This document shows, piece after piece, positions 55,248 through 63,810 of a stretch of DNA of 64,000 bases; within the stretch, counting starts at the first letter, position 1; every line of letters starts with the position of its first letter. The DNA is from Streptomyces sp. HUAS 15-9 (GTDB lineage Bacteria > Actinomycetota > Actinomycetes > Streptomycetales > Streptomycetaceae). The notes below the pieces were generated by a model. The model did no database searches and was not told the DNA's origin. It saw only the letters and a list, made by a program, of their open reading frames with translations. Made by a program: the position numbers and the translations under genes. The stretch lies in NCBI RefSeq assembly GCF_025642155.1, contig NZ_CP106798.1, forward strand, positions 4,650,001 to 4,714,000. Direction: 5' to 3'.

Positions 55248-55916
55248 CTAGTTGATGGCCAGTGACACGGCGAGGGCGCCGAGCACCGTACCCATCAGAC
55301 AGCGCTGCACCCGGAGCCAGGAGGGGCGGCGGGCGAGGAAGGCCGCGATCGTGCCCGCCGCCAGCACGATCGTGAGGTTGACCGCGATGCTGACCAGGAT
55401 CTGGGCCGAGCCGAGGACGAGGCCCTGGAGCAGCACATGGCCCCGGTCCAGATCGATGAACTGAGGGATCAGCGACAGGTACATGATGGCGACTTTGGGA
55501 TTGAGCAGGTTCGTCATCAGGCCCATCGTGAACAGCCGGCGTGGCGGGTCGTGCGGCACGTCCTGCGGGGTGAACACGGAGATGCCGCCCGGCTTCAGGG
55601 CGCTCCAGGCCAGGAAGCCGAGGTAGGCGGCGCCCGCCAGTTTCACCGTGAGATACAGCTCGGGTACGGCGACGAAGACGACCGCCAGGCCCAGGTTCGC
55701 GGCGAGCAGGTACACCAGGAAGCCGAGGGCCACACCGCCGAGGGAGATGATCCCGGCGCGTCTGCCCTGGGTGATGCTGCGGGAGACGAGATAGATCATG
55801 TTCGGGCCGGGGGTGAGCACCATGCCGAGCCCCACCGCGGTCACGCCGAGGATCCCGCTCGGATCAACGACGACTGGATCAACGACGACTCGATCAACAA
55901 TGGCCAGATCGACCAT
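55248..55916 (-). CDS. LysE/RhtB-family amino-acid exporter
   Basis: A 222-residue six-helix exporter with the family signature LTPGPNMIYLVSRSITQGRRAG at about residues 35-56 (shown in two adjacent parts LTPGPNMIYLV and SRSITQGRRAG). The N-terminus is lengthened by a 15-bp tandem repeat encoding VVDP twice, so the ATG at 55916 may be earlier than in relatives. It is divergent from the MocR-type regulator and shares its operator region, suggesting regulated amino-acid efflux. Confidence 0.83.
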   Translation of the reverse strand: MVDLAIVDRVVVDPVVVDPSGILGVTAVGLGMVLTPGPNMIYLVSRSITQGRRAGIISLGGVALGFLVYLLAANLGLAVVFVAVPELYLTVKLAGAAYLGFLAWSALKPGGISVFTPQDVPHDPPRRLFTMGLMTNLLNPKVAIMYLSLIPQFIDLDRGHVLLQGLVLGSAQILVSIAVNLTIVLAAGTIAAFLARRPSWLRVQRCLMGTVLGALAVSLAIN

Positions 55917-55972
55917 GAAAGCGCCCCCTGCCTCGCACCGACACCGGTCGGCATCGGATTGCCTCGGAGCAT

Positions 55973-56021
55973 ATTGCAGTGCAATAACTCAGTGCAATGA
56001 GAATATTGCTCTCAGTGCAAT
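55973..56021. promoter_or_regulatory. Cluster of GCAAT/ATTGC half-sites between LysE and MocR genes
   Basis: A perfect palindrome, ATTGCAGTGCAAT (55973-55985), is followed by AGTGCAAT at 55991-55998 and 56014-56021 and an inverted ATTGC at 56004-56008, in a 147-base divergent promoter region. Clustered direct and inverted half-sites are typical of MocR-type regulators. Confidence 0.6.
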
Positions 56022-56063
56022 TCTGTGGTGGGATGAGGGACGCTGTCGGCCGAGGGGGAGAGC

Positions 56064-57404
56064 ATGGTGCGGGACTATCAGAGCGTCGCGGACGCGGTGG
56101 CCGAGGAGATCAGGTCGGGCGGGCTCCGCCCCGGTGACCGTCTGCCCCCGCAGCGCGAGTTCGCGCGGCGGCACGGCATCGCCAACTCCACGGCCACACG
56201 CGTCTACCAGGAACTGGCCCGCCGGGGACTGACGGCGGGCGAGGTGGGACGGGGCACGTTCGTCCGCGCGGCTTCCCCGGCCGCCGCCCCCGCACTCACC
56301 GAACCGGCCACCACCCGCGTCGACCTGGAGCTCAACTACCCGGTGGTCCCTGAGCAGAGCGCACTCCTGGCCGAGGGCCTGGCCGGACTCCTCCGCCCCG
56401 ACGCCCTGGCCCAAGCTCTGCGCCCCGCGGGCGCCGCCGCCCTCCCGGCGGTACAGGACTCCGCCGCCGACATCCTCGCCGCGGGCGGCTGGCGCCCCGA
56501 CCCGGCGCGGATCCTGTTCGCGGGCAACGGACGGCAGGCCATCGCGGCCGTCATCGCCGCCTTGGTGCCGCCGGGCGCGCGACTGGGAGTCGAGGAACTG
56601 ACGTACCCGGTCCTCAGGGCGATCGCGGCCCGGCTGGGCATCACGCTCGTCCCCCTGCCCATGGACGGCGAGGGACTGATCCCGGACGCCGTCGATGAGG
56701 CCCACGCCGCCGCCCCCCTGCACGCGGTCTACGTACAGCCCAGACTGCACAACCCGCTCTCGCTGACCATGCCCACGGCCCGCGCCGAGCGCCTGGCCGA
56801 GGTCCTGCGCAAGCTAGGCATCCCCGCGGTGGAGGACGCCATCTGGTCCTTCCTCCACAACGAACGGCCACCCCTGGCCGCCCACGCACCCGAGCACACG
56901 ATCCTGATCGACAGCCTGAGCAAGCGCGTCGCGCCAGGCCTGACGCTGGGTTTCGTGGTGGCGCCCGCAGCCCTGTCGGCCGGCATCAGCACCGCCCTGC
57001 GCGCGTCCGGCTCGGCACCGATGAGATTCGCCCTGGAGGCAGCCCACCGCTGGCAGCAGGACGGCACGGTGGCCGTGCTGGCCGAGGCCAAGCGGCGGGA
57101 CGCGGTGGTACGGCAGGAGATCGCGGCCCGGCACCTGGACGGTTTCGCGGTGCAGAGCGATCCGCGCTCCTACCACTGCTGGTGGCGGCTGCCCCACCCC
57201 TGGCGCGCGGACACCTTCGTCGCGGCTGCCGCCCGCCACGGCATCGGCGTGGTTCCGGCGGCCGCCTTCACCGTCGGCGACAACCACGCGCCGAACGCCG
57301 TCCGGCTGGGCCTGGCCACGCCCCGGCCGGACGCCCTTTCCCAGGCACTCGCCACCCTCGCCGAACTGGCGCGGTCCGCACCGGAGGACCTCGTCACGGA
57401 CTGA
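56064..57404 (+). CDS. MocR-type regulator (GntR HTH fused to aminotransferase domain)
   Basis: A 446-residue regulator. Residues 5-70 form a GntR winged HTH (PGDRLPPQREFARRHGIANS), and residues 90-440 a fold-type I aminotransferase domain with the PLP lysine in LIDSLSKRVAPGLTLG (about residue 291). Such proteins bind PLP adducts of amino acids and control transport or metabolism. It is divergent from the LysE exporter gene, its probable target, and ends at a strong terminator. Confidence 0.88.
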   Translation: MVRDYQSVADAVAEEIRSGGLRPGDRLPPQREFARRHGIANSTATRVYQELARRGLTAGEVGRGTFVRAASPAAAPALTEPATTRVDLELNYPVVPEQSALLAEGLAGLLRPDALAQALRPAGAAALPAVQDSAADILAAGGWRPDPARILFAGNGRQAIAAVIAALVPPGARLGVEELTYPVLRAIAARLGITLVPLPMDGEGLIPDAVDEAHAAAPLHAVYVQPRLHNPLSLTMPTARAERLAEVLRKLGIPAVEDAIWSFLHNERPPLAAHAPEHTILIDSLSKRVAPGLTLGFVVAPAALSAGISTALRASGSAPMRFALEAAHRWQQDGTVAVLAEAKRRDAVVRQEIAARHLDGFAVQSDPRSYHCWWRLPHPWRADTFVAAAARHGIGVVPAAAFTVGDNHAPNAVRLGLATPRPDALSQALATLAELARSAPEDLVTD

Positions 57405-57417
57405 GACGCGAAGGGGG

Positions 57418-57453
57418 CGAGGACAAGGCCTGCCTTCTCAGGCCTTGTCCTCG
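57418..57453. terminator. Bidirectional terminator
   Basis: A perfect 13-bp stem, CGAGGACAAGGCC with GGCCTTGTCCTCG, and a 10-base loop lie between the convergent MocR and carboxymuconolactone-decarboxylase-like genes. Confidence 0.8.
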
Positions 57454-57476
57454 GGCCTTCTCGGGTTCAGGCCTTC

Positions 57477-57833
57477 TCAGGACGAGCCACGGCTCTTCCC
57501 CTCGGCCTGGGCGATCGACTCGGCCTCGGCCTCCGCGATGGCGATGGCGAACCCGAACGCCTCGGCGATGTGCCCCGCGGCCGACATGACCCGCGCCGTG
57601 CCCACGACGGGGGCGATCGCGACGAGTACGTCCTGCACCTGCTCGGACGTCAGGTTGGCCTCCATCGCGGCGCCCGCGTGAGCGAGGTAGCTGACCGGCG
57701 GCGCATCCATCGCCACGAGCGCGGCGATACGCGTGAGGATCAGCGAGCCTTCATCCATTCCGCAACGCTCGATCGAGTCGACCGTCATGGCGGCGATCGT
57801 GTCCAGAACCGGAGTGTCCGACGTCGTGGCCAT
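57477..57833 (-). CDS. Carboxymuconolactone decarboxylase-like (AhpD-fold) protein
   Basis: A 118-residue helical protein of the CMD/AhpD superfamily. The redox CxxC motif of AhpD is absent, only one cysteine (ERCGMDEG) being visible, which favours a decarboxylase-like or non-redox role. The ATG at 57833 has AGGTGG upstream and begins the homologous region; a longer in-frame start exists at 57881. The substrate is unknown. Confidence 0.75.
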   Translation of the reverse strand: MATTSDTPVLDTIAAMTVDSIERCGMDEGSLILTRIAALVAMDAPPVSYLAHAGAAMEANLTSEQVQDVLVAIAPVVGTARVMSAAGHIAEAFGFAIAIAEAEAESIAQAEGKSRGSS

Positions 57834-58010
57834 CTCCGCACCACCTTCCCATTCCCGCACGGAGCCGACCGGTGCCCCCATACGTCGGCGACTTGCCCTT
57901 CAACGGTAGGAGGGGGGTGGGGTGTGCGCATTTTGGGCCGTGGGCAGGGACGCACGAAAGAACACACGGAGGCCGCCGCCCCCGTCCACGCAGAAGCCTG
58001 CGACCTCGCT

Positions 58011-58040
58011 TCAGACGGCTCAGTCGGCTCACTCGGCTCA
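58011..58040. repeat. 9-bp tandem repeat giving consecutive in-frame stops
   Basis: On the minus strand the VanZ-like gene ends with TGA, and a 9-bp unit TGAGCCGAS then repeats so that TGA recurs in frame at 58038-58040, 58029-58031, 58020-58022 and 58011-58013. The remaining 177 bases to the upstream gene show nothing else. Confidence 0.75.
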
Positions 58041-59384
58041 GTCGTCGTAGACCTCGCCGGTACCGGCGTCGACCGACGTCTGCGACGGTTCACAGACGAC
58101 GATCTCGTCGGGCTTGCACCGTGTGTCGGTGACGCTCACCGACCACACCACTCGCCAGGGGCCCTGCCAGCCCTTGGCCCGCTCGGCTTTCAGCACGTCC
58201 GCGCGGATCCGGAGCGCACGGAGATTGACGCCGCTCTTCCCCCGATCCTTCCTGACGATCCTCTCGGCCCGGTCGGCCGAGATCAGCCCGGCGGGGATCC
58301 TCACGTGCTCGGGGCCGAAGTCGACCAGCAACCGGGAGACGCGTCCGGCGCGGTTGATCTGCACGTCGAGGCTGCGCGGCATCTCCACGCCACGTTCCTT
58401 GAACCGCCACGACATGAGCCATCCCGACTTGGCCTTGTCGCCGACCGGTCGGGTCTCGTGCCAGGTGGCCGCCTCGGCCCACGGGTAGTGGGCCTTCATG
58501 TAGGTACGGGCGATGAGGTAGGCGCCCTGGGCGTCATCGGGCGTGGCCGAGCCCGGGACGGGGAAGCTCGCCCGGGTCGGAAGGTCGGAATCCTCGAAGC
58601 CGACGCTCAGTTGGCGGCCGCCCGGCCACATCAGCTGGGCGGGGAACCCACCCGCCATCTGGATGGACATCCAGCCGTTGTAGCCGTCGAGACCGGGGCT
58701 GACACGAAGCGCGCCGACCTGGTAGTGGTCACCGAAGGCCTCGCGGATGACACGCTCGGCGACTTGGCGCTCGTCGTCGTTCGCGTCCCGCACGGAAGAG
58801 CCGTCCACGTGGTAGGCGGTGATCGCGGTCTGGAAGACGGTCAGCCCCGCCACGGCGAGCGCTCCGGCCGCGATCAGCGTGGGCTTGGCCCAGGAACGCC
58901 ACGCGACACGGCCCCGCACCAGCGCGAGCCCACCGGCCACGCCGAGCACGCCGCCGCCTGCGTTCATCTCCACATCGGCGCTGTCACAGATCCCGCTCAC
59001 GAACGGCGCCAGGGCCTGGCCGAGTTCGATGACGCAGGGCAGCGCGAGGACGCCGGCCAGTACGGGAAGCGGACGGCGCAGTGCCAGCGCACCGAACAGA
59101 CCGAGCGGCACGAACATCGCCAGGTTCCACAGGCCCTGCGTGGTGTGCAGCGGCTCGGTGATCTCATGGTTGATCACACACTCGGCCCGCCCCGACTCAC
59201 CGCCCCGTAGTGCGAGGGTGACGCCGAGGACGCCGGTCAGGCAGAACGCCAGCGGCAACCACCAGAAGGAATGGGCTACTTGACGCCGACGGGCGACGGC
59301 CCACGCGCTCAGTCCTACGACGAAGGCGACAACGGTGAGCCCGATGAGGAACCCCGTTTCATCGCCGAAGACAGCGGCAAACAC
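58038..59384 (-). CDS. VanZ-family membrane protein with large C-terminal domain
   Basis: A 448-residue protein: five N-terminal membrane helices with the VanZ-type core (NLAMFVPLGLFGALALRR and IELGQALAPFVSG, about residues 85-140), another helix near 175-190, then a 250-residue outer domain of no named family. VanZ proteins are linked to glycopeptide tolerance, but no van genes are present. GTG start with GGGGGAG upstream. The stop codon is repeated by a 9-bp tandem array. Confidence 0.78.
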   Translation of the reverse strand: MFAAVFGDETGFLIGLTVVAFVVGLSAWAVARRRQVAHSFWWLPLAFCLTGVLGVTLALRGGESGRAECVINHEITEPLHTTQGLWNLAMFVPLGLFGALALRRPLPVLAGVLALPCVIELGQALAPFVSGICDSADVEMNAGGGVLGVAGGLALVRGRVAWRSWAKPTLIAAGALAVAGLTVFQTAITAYHVDGSSVRDANDDERQVAERVIREAFGDHYQVGALRVSPGLDGYNGWMSIQMAGGFPAQLMWPGGRQLSVGFEDSDLPTRASFPVPGSATPDDAQGAYLIARTYMKAHYPWAEAATWHETRPVGDKAKSGWLMSWRFKERGVEMPRSLDVQINRAGRVSRLLVDFGPEHVRIPAGLISADRAERIVRKDRGKSGVNLRALRIRADVLKAERAKGWQGPWRVVWSVSVTDTRCKPDEIVVCEPSQTSVDAGTGEVYDD

Positions 59385-59468
59385 AATCAGTCACTCCCCC
59401 GTGAGCCGCCACCGACCTTTACGGTGACGCACGCTCCGACAGCCTGGTCAGGGCCTCGGACCTCATGA

Positions 59469-60260
59469 TCACGTCACGATACCGAGAAGCCGGGCCGCTG
59501 TTCCTCCCAGCACCTGGTCGCGTACCTCACCTGGGCGGGTGACGCGCTCGACAGTGGCACGGGCGAGTGCCGGGTCACCGTATGGGGCGTCCGAGCCGAA
59601 CAGGGTGCGGTCCGGTATCTCCCGGACGGCCAGCCGAACGGCGAAGATCACGTTGGCCGTGGACAGTTCCAGGAACATGCTGGGCGTGTCCCGGACCAAC
59701 TCGATGGCGTCCATCCAGTTCAGGCCCCCGAGTTGGCCGATCACCACAGGCACGGACGGATACGCGGCTGCCAGTCGGGCCAGGGTTCGCAGGTCTTCGG
59801 CCGTGGTGGGCGCGAACCCGTGGACCACTACGGGCAGTTGGCTGTGGTCCGCGGCTGCCCGCAGCACGGGCTCCACCAGGTCCGCCCGGCCGGGTGGCGG
59901 CGTCAGTTCCCCGATTCCCCGCAGGCCACGACCGACCACGTCCCGGTCGATCAGCTCAGCGATCCGATGCGGGGCCAGGTCGAGCGGCACGCTCCTGAAT
60001 CCGATGAAGCGATCCGGGTAGGCCTCCAGCGCAGCGTCCAGTTCCTGCCATGCGGTCCGGTACCCCTCGATCCCATTGGCCCGGCCGCCGACCGCCTCGC
60101 CCAGTGCGGCCATCTCGCGCCGCAGCGACTCAAGGTCGGTCGCACGTTCCGGGTGAGGCCGGGTGCCGAAGAGAACCGCCCGGTCCACCCCGGCGCCGTC
60201 CAGCAGCATGATGTGCTCCTCGACCGGGTCGTGGACATGGCTGTGCGCGTCAATGATCAT
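59469..60260 (-). CDS. Amidohydrolase-2 family (TIM-barrel) metal-dependent hydrolase
   Basis: A 263-residue TIM-barrel hydrolase. Metal ligands appear as HSH at residues 6-8, a His in PVVVHGF (about 152) and Asp in LFGSDAPYGDP (about 224). Related enzymes are decarboxylases or lactonases of aromatic and keto acids. It is divergent from the MerR-type gene 98 bases away, so is probably its target. Confidence 0.82.
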   Translation of the reverse strand: MIIDAHSHVHDPVEEHIMLLDGAGVDRAVLFGTRPHPERATDLESLRREMAALGEAVGGRANGIEGYRTAWQELDAALEAYPDRFIGFRSVPLDLAPHRIAELIDRDVVGRGLRGIGELTPPPGRADLVEPVLRAAADHSQLPVVVHGFAPTTAEDLRTLARLAAAYPSVPVVIGQLGGLNWMDAIELVRDTPSMFLELSTANVIFAVRLAVREIPDRTLFGSDAPYGDPALARATVERVTRPGEVRDQVLGGTAARLLGIVT

Positions 60261-60322
60261 CTTCTGTCCCCATGTGAAAGCGGACGGCCAGGAATACGGC
60301 CGACCGGGTCAGCGTTGCGCCC

Positions 60323-60341
60323 TGACACCGTTGGAAGGTCA
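60323..60341. promoter_or_regulatory. Imperfect MerR-type dyad
   Basis: The segment TGACACCGTTGGAAGGTCA has TGAC/GTCA ends and resembles the long imperfect dyads bound by MerR-family activators. It is 18 bases before the MerR gene start and could serve both divergent promoters. Confidence 0.4.
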
Positions 60342-60358
60342 AGCCGAAGGAGGAGCGC

Positions 60359-60739
60359 GTGCTGATCGGGGAGTTGTCACGCCGTACCGGAGTCAGTGAA
60401 CGCCTGCTGCGCTACTACGAGCGCGTCGAGCTCATACGGTCGGACCGACGTGCCAACGGATATCGCGAATACGCCGACGACACCGTGGAGACCGTTCGGC
60501 AGATACGCGGACTGCTCGCCGCCGGCCTTCCCACACGGATCATCCGCCAGGTCCTCCCATGCGCCGCCGACGGCCTTGCCCTGCGTCCTTGCCCCGGCGT
60601 CCTCGAACGCCTGCGGGCCCAGTTGAATGCCCTGGACCGCCGTGCGGCCGACCTGGCCGCGGCTCGCGATCTGCTGCGCGAGACGATCGCCACGACAGAA
60701 GGCGCAGCAACCCCGGAACAGCCACCCGCGCGACCGTGA
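60359..60739 (+). CDS. MerR-family transcriptional regulator
   Basis: A 126-residue regulator with the N-terminal MerR winged HTH (LIGELSRRTGVSERLLRYYE, residues 2-21, then ANGYREY) and a C-terminal coiled-coil helix. Two cysteines (VLPCAADG and LRPCPGV, residues about 67 and 77) lie near the effector end and could sense a thiol-reactive ligand or metal. GTG start with AGGAGCGC upstream. It is divergent from the amidohydrolase gene. Confidence 0.85.
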   Translation: MLIGELSRRTGVSERLLRYYERVELIRSDRRANGYREYADDTVETVRQIRGLLAAGLPTRIIRQVLPCAADGLALRPCPGVLERLRAQLNALDRRAADLAAARDLLRETIATTEGAATPEQPPARP

Positions 60740-60963
60740 GGTGCCGGCCGCGACCATCTTCGTAGCGACCACGGGCGACACATGGACGCAGGCCCGGAGA
60801 GAATCGTATGCCTTTGCCGTACATCTTTGCTGAAGCAGTGGGGAGTTGACCTGATCACCGCCTCGGCCGAGGCGGCGTCAGTTCCGACGCTCCCGGTTCA
60901 CCCCGGTGAGGGCACCCTGCCTGATGGCGCCGATCAGTGACGTCCAGGCGGCAGCCCGGAAAA

Positions 60964-61617
60964 CTATCGAGCGCCCGCCCGGATCCTTCGAGTCACGTAT
61001 GGGCGCTTGCCCGGGCGGGGTGCGTCGGCCGTGTGCTCCCTCTCCGTGGCCGCGTGCGCGGCGGTGGCGAGTGCGTGCGCGGCGGCGAAGTCACCGCTGT
61101 CGTGGCTCTGGTCCCGCAGTCGGCGGACGATGGCCAGTGCCTCGTGGGCTGCCGGGCTCTTGGTCCCGTCGGCGCGGCGAAGCAGTGCGGTGGCATGGGG
61201 CAGGAAGAGACGGAGGGTCTGTGCGTCGACGTAGCGGCCTTCGGTGTCCGGAGCCGGGACGAGGAGCAGGGTCAGGAGTGTGGTTGCCGCGGTGAGGACG
61301 GCGTCGCGCTGGTCGAGTGGGGTGCGGGCGAACACGGTGTCGAGGAGCAGCGCGTGCGCCTGCACGCTGCGGACGGCGGGACGGCCCGCGTCGCCGGGGA
61401 CCTCCACGAGCGCCACCAGGCTCTGGGTGAGCAGCCCGTGGAGGGCTTGATCCGCTCGGTCCCGGGGCAGAGGCGGCTGGGCGTCGGACAGCTCGGTGGC
61501 ACTCGGCTGCTCCGGCGCGAGGATGCCGACAGGCAGCGGCTCGGGGGCGTAGCAGGCCAGCAGCCGCAGGAGCGTGGCGGCCTCGGGAAGCCCTTGGCCG
61601 CCGTAGGCGCGCGGGAA
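60964..61617 (-). pseudogene. Truncated C-terminus of an NB-ARC/TPR-type protein
   Basis: A 217-residue frame bounded upstream by a stop (61618-61620) with no start codon context. It reads as the tail of an NB-ARC/tetratricopeptide protein: LLRLLACYAPEPLPVGIL, LPRDRADQALHGLL, then QSHDSGDFAAAHALATAAH, where the ATPase and most repeats are missing. The break lies within 40 bases of the hairpin that follows tRNA-Pro, suggesting deletion or excision of a larger inserted segment. Short parts may still be translated from a GTG at 61416. Confidence 0.7.
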
Positions 61618-61653
61618 TCACCCGGGAATCGATAGTCACGCAGTTAGACACGC

Positions 61654-61704
61654 AGCAATGCCAGAGGGTCCATACCGATTCGGTATGGACCCTCTGGCAT
61701 TGCT
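61654..61704 (-). terminator. Very strong tRNA-Pro terminator
   Basis: A perfect 23-bp inverted repeat (61654-61676 with 61682-61704) with a 5-base loop starts 10 bases downstream of the tRNA 3' end. It is the longest perfect stem noted in the window. Confidence 0.85.
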
Positions 61705-61713
61705 ATTCAGCTG

Positions 61714-61787
61714 TCGGGGTGGCGGGATTTGAACCCACGACCTCTTCGTCCCGAACGAAGCGCGCTGCCAAGCTGCGCTACACCCCG
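61714..61787 (-). tRNA. tRNA-Pro (anticodon CGG)
   Basis: On the minus strand a 74-base cloverleaf is complete: acceptor CGGGGTG pairing with CACCCCG, D-arm AGCGCAGCTTGGCAGCGC, anticodon stem CTTCG/CGAAG with loop TTCGGGA (anticodon CGG), and T-arm GTGGGTTCAAATCCCGC. The 3' CCA is not encoded, as is usual in Streptomyces. Its 3' side faces a truncated gene, a common result of integration at tRNA genes. Confidence 0.95.
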
Positions 61788-61820
61788 ATGTCGCTGCTTG
61801 TCGCGGCGACGTCGTTTACT

Positions 61821-62612
61821 TTAGCCCACCGGTGGCCGGAGACGAAATCCGGTTTTGGCGCGGCGGCGGACGGGGTTCGGGCGGGCGTGGTCGACGGCGG
61901 TCAGGAGGACGGCGAGGCCGTAGGAGGCGAGGCCGAGGAGGAGGGCGTTGGCGAGGGCGCCGCGGTAGCCGTGCTGGTCGACGTTCAGGAAGGGATAGAG
62001 GTAGCGGTCGGGGGTGCCGGGGAGCAGGAGTTCCCCGCGGGCGAGGGAGAAGAGCAGGTAGGCCAGGGGGTAGACGAGCCAGGTCGTGGCCTGGCGCAGG
62101 TGCAGGCGGCCGGGGGCCGTGAGCAGGAGCCAGTCCAGTACCGCCGCGGCCGGGGCCGCTTTGTGGAGGAGCTGGGCGGCGAGCCACTCGCCGTGCCAGG
62201 GCGCCGGTGGCGTCGTCGCGCCCGTCATGGAGAACGGGGGCGTCGTGTGGGCCAGCAGCAGGTGGTAGGCGAGGGCCGAGATCACTGCGTAGAGGAGCAC
62301 GGCGCCCGTCACGGCGGACGGTATGGGGCGGCGGGCCGACCACGCGCGGCGGGCCGAGATCAGGAACACCAGCGCCAGTAGGACATTGGCCTGGACGCTG
62401 AAGTAGCTCATCGCCCGGGTCGGGCTGCCCAGGAGGAGCTCCAGGGTTACGCCCGTGGCCGCCGCCAGGGCCGTAAGGAGGCGGAATACCGCGGCCAGGG
62501 GGCGGGGGAAGGGGGGTACCACCGCCGTGGCCGGTACATGCGAGGGCAGCAGTCTGGGCTTGCGCGGGACCGCGGGGAGGTCCGGGATGTCCCTGGGTAT
62601 CGGGGCGGTCAT
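61821..62612 (-). CDS. Pr6Pr family membrane protein
   Basis: A 263-residue protein with six hydrophobic segments after a Pro-rich cytoplasmic N-terminus. The spacing of helices, FSVQANVLLALVF and WLVYPLAYLLFSLARG match the Pr6Pr (FAR-17a/AIG1-like) membrane family, function unknown in bacteria. The ATG at 62612 is the only good start. It begins 34 bases upstream-side of the tRNA-Pro promoter region and is transcribed in the same direction. Confidence 0.82.
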   Translation of the reverse strand: MTAPIPRDIPDLPAVPRKPRLLPSHVPATAVVPPFPRPLAAVFRLLTALAAATGVTLELLLGSPTRAMSYFSVQANVLLALVFLISARRAWSARRPIPSAVTGAVLLYAVISALAYHLLLAHTTPPFSMTGATTPPAPWHGEWLAAQLLHKAAPAAAVLDWLLLTAPGRLHLRQATTWLVYPLAYLLFSLARGELLLPGTPDRYLYPFLNVDQHGYRGALANALLLGLASYGLAVLLTAVDHARPNPVRRRAKTGFRLRPPVG

Positions 62613-62675
62613 GCCCTCACGCTAGGCAAAGCGTATAAAAGGGGCGATATGGGCGGGGCCGGGTGGGTTACTGGT

Positions 62676-62710
62676 TACGGACTACGGACTACGGACTACG
62701 GACTACGGAC
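62676..62710. repeat. Heptanucleotide repeat (TACGGAC) x5
   Basis: Five perfect copies of the 7-bp unit TACGGAC lie 21 bases after the stop of the minus-strand metallophosphoesterase gene and 64 bases before the Pr6Pr start. Perfect short tandem arrays tend to change copy number, so length may vary between strains. Confidence 0.9.
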
Positions 62711-62730
62711 TGCTCCCGGCCCCCGGCCGA

Positions 62731-63657
62731 CTACTCCCGGCCCACCAGCGTCAGCAGCGTCGCCTCCGGTGGGCAGGCGAACCGTACCGGCGTGTAGCGG
62801 TTCGTACCGCAGCCCGCCGACACGTGGAGGTACGACGTGCGGCCCTCCGCCGTGTGCGTGGACAGGCCCTTCACGCGGTCCGTGTCCAGGTCGCAGTTGG
62901 TGACCAGGGCGCCGTAGAAGGGGATGCAGAGCTGGCCGCCGTGGGTGTGGCCGGCCAGGACCAGGGGGTAGTCGTCCGCCGTGAACGAGTCCAGCACTCG
63001 CAGGTACGGCGCGTGCACCACGCCCATCGAGAAGTCGGACATACCCGAGGGACCGCCGGCCACCTGCAGATAGCGGTCGCGCTTGATGTGCGGGTCGTCC
63101 AGGCCCGTCAGCTCCACCGAGACGCCCTCGACCTTCAGCACACCCCGCGTGTTGGTCAGGTTCAGCCAGCCCGCCGCGTCGAAGCCGTCGCGGAGGTCCT
63201 CCCAGGGGTTGTGGATCGCGCCCACGACCGGCGGGTTGCCGTTGAGGCCGTGGTGGCCGCTGGCCTTCTCCAGCAGGTAGCGGGCCGGGTTGCGGAGGCT
63301 GGGGCCGTAGTAGTCGTTGGAGCCGAAGACGTACGCGCCCGGGAACTCCATCAGGGGGCCGAGGGCGTCCAGGACCTCGGGGACGCCCTCCTGGTCCGAC
63401 AGGTTGTCGCCGGTGTTGATCACGAAGTCCGGTCGCAGGCCCGCCAGCGAGCGCAGCCAGCGCTGCTTCTTGCGCTGACCGCTCACCATGTGGATGTCGG
63501 AGACCTGGAGGATGCGCATCGGGCGCATGCCCGCGGGCAGGACCGGGACGGTCACCCGTCGGAGCCGGAAGGAGCGGGCCTCGAACCCCGCCGCATACAA
63601 CACACCGGCGGCGCCGACCGCCGCGATTCCCAGGGGTACTCCGTATCGAGCGCGCAT
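62731..63657 (-). CDS. Membrane-anchored metallophosphoesterase
   Basis: A 308-residue phosphoesterase with an N-terminal signal anchor (about residues 5-25). Metal-site motifs are SDIHM, TGDNL, GSNDYYG (in place of the usual GNHD) and GHTHGGQLCIP. The YkuE-like group acts on cell-envelope phospholipids or similar diesters. It is co-oriented with the Pr6Pr gene and divergent from the YqeY gene. Confidence 0.87.
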   Translation of the reverse strand: MRARYGVPLGIAAVGAAGVLYAAGFEARSFRLRRVTVPVLPAGMRPMRILQVSDIHMVSGQRKKQRWLRSLAGLRPDFVINTGDNLSDQEGVPEVLDALGPLMEFPGAYVFGSNDYYGPSLRNPARYLLEKASGHHGLNGNPPVVGAIHNPWEDLRDGFDAAGWLNLTNTRGVLKVEGVSVELTGLDDPHIKRDRYLQVAGGPSGMSDFSMGVVHAPYLRVLDSFTADDYPLVLAGHTHGGQLCIPFYGALVTNCDLDTDRVKGLSTHTAEGRTSYLHVSAGCGTNRYTPVRFACPPEATLLTLVGRE

Positions 63658-63810
63658 ACAACCATCGTGTCAGACCGCACGGTGGCCCAGGGACCGCCTG
63701 TCGCCCAAGCCCCCGTCCGATTCGGCGGCGGGGGCGGTTCTCGTGACGCCGACCGGGTCCCGGCTAAATCGGCAGGCGTCCGGCCTTCCGTACCTGCGAC
63801 AATCGACGCC

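Noticed and set aside
57200..61700. A complete integrated mobile element next to tRNA-Pro
   Set aside because: No integrase, replication gene or duplicate of the tRNA 3' end was seen; only a remnant can be supported.
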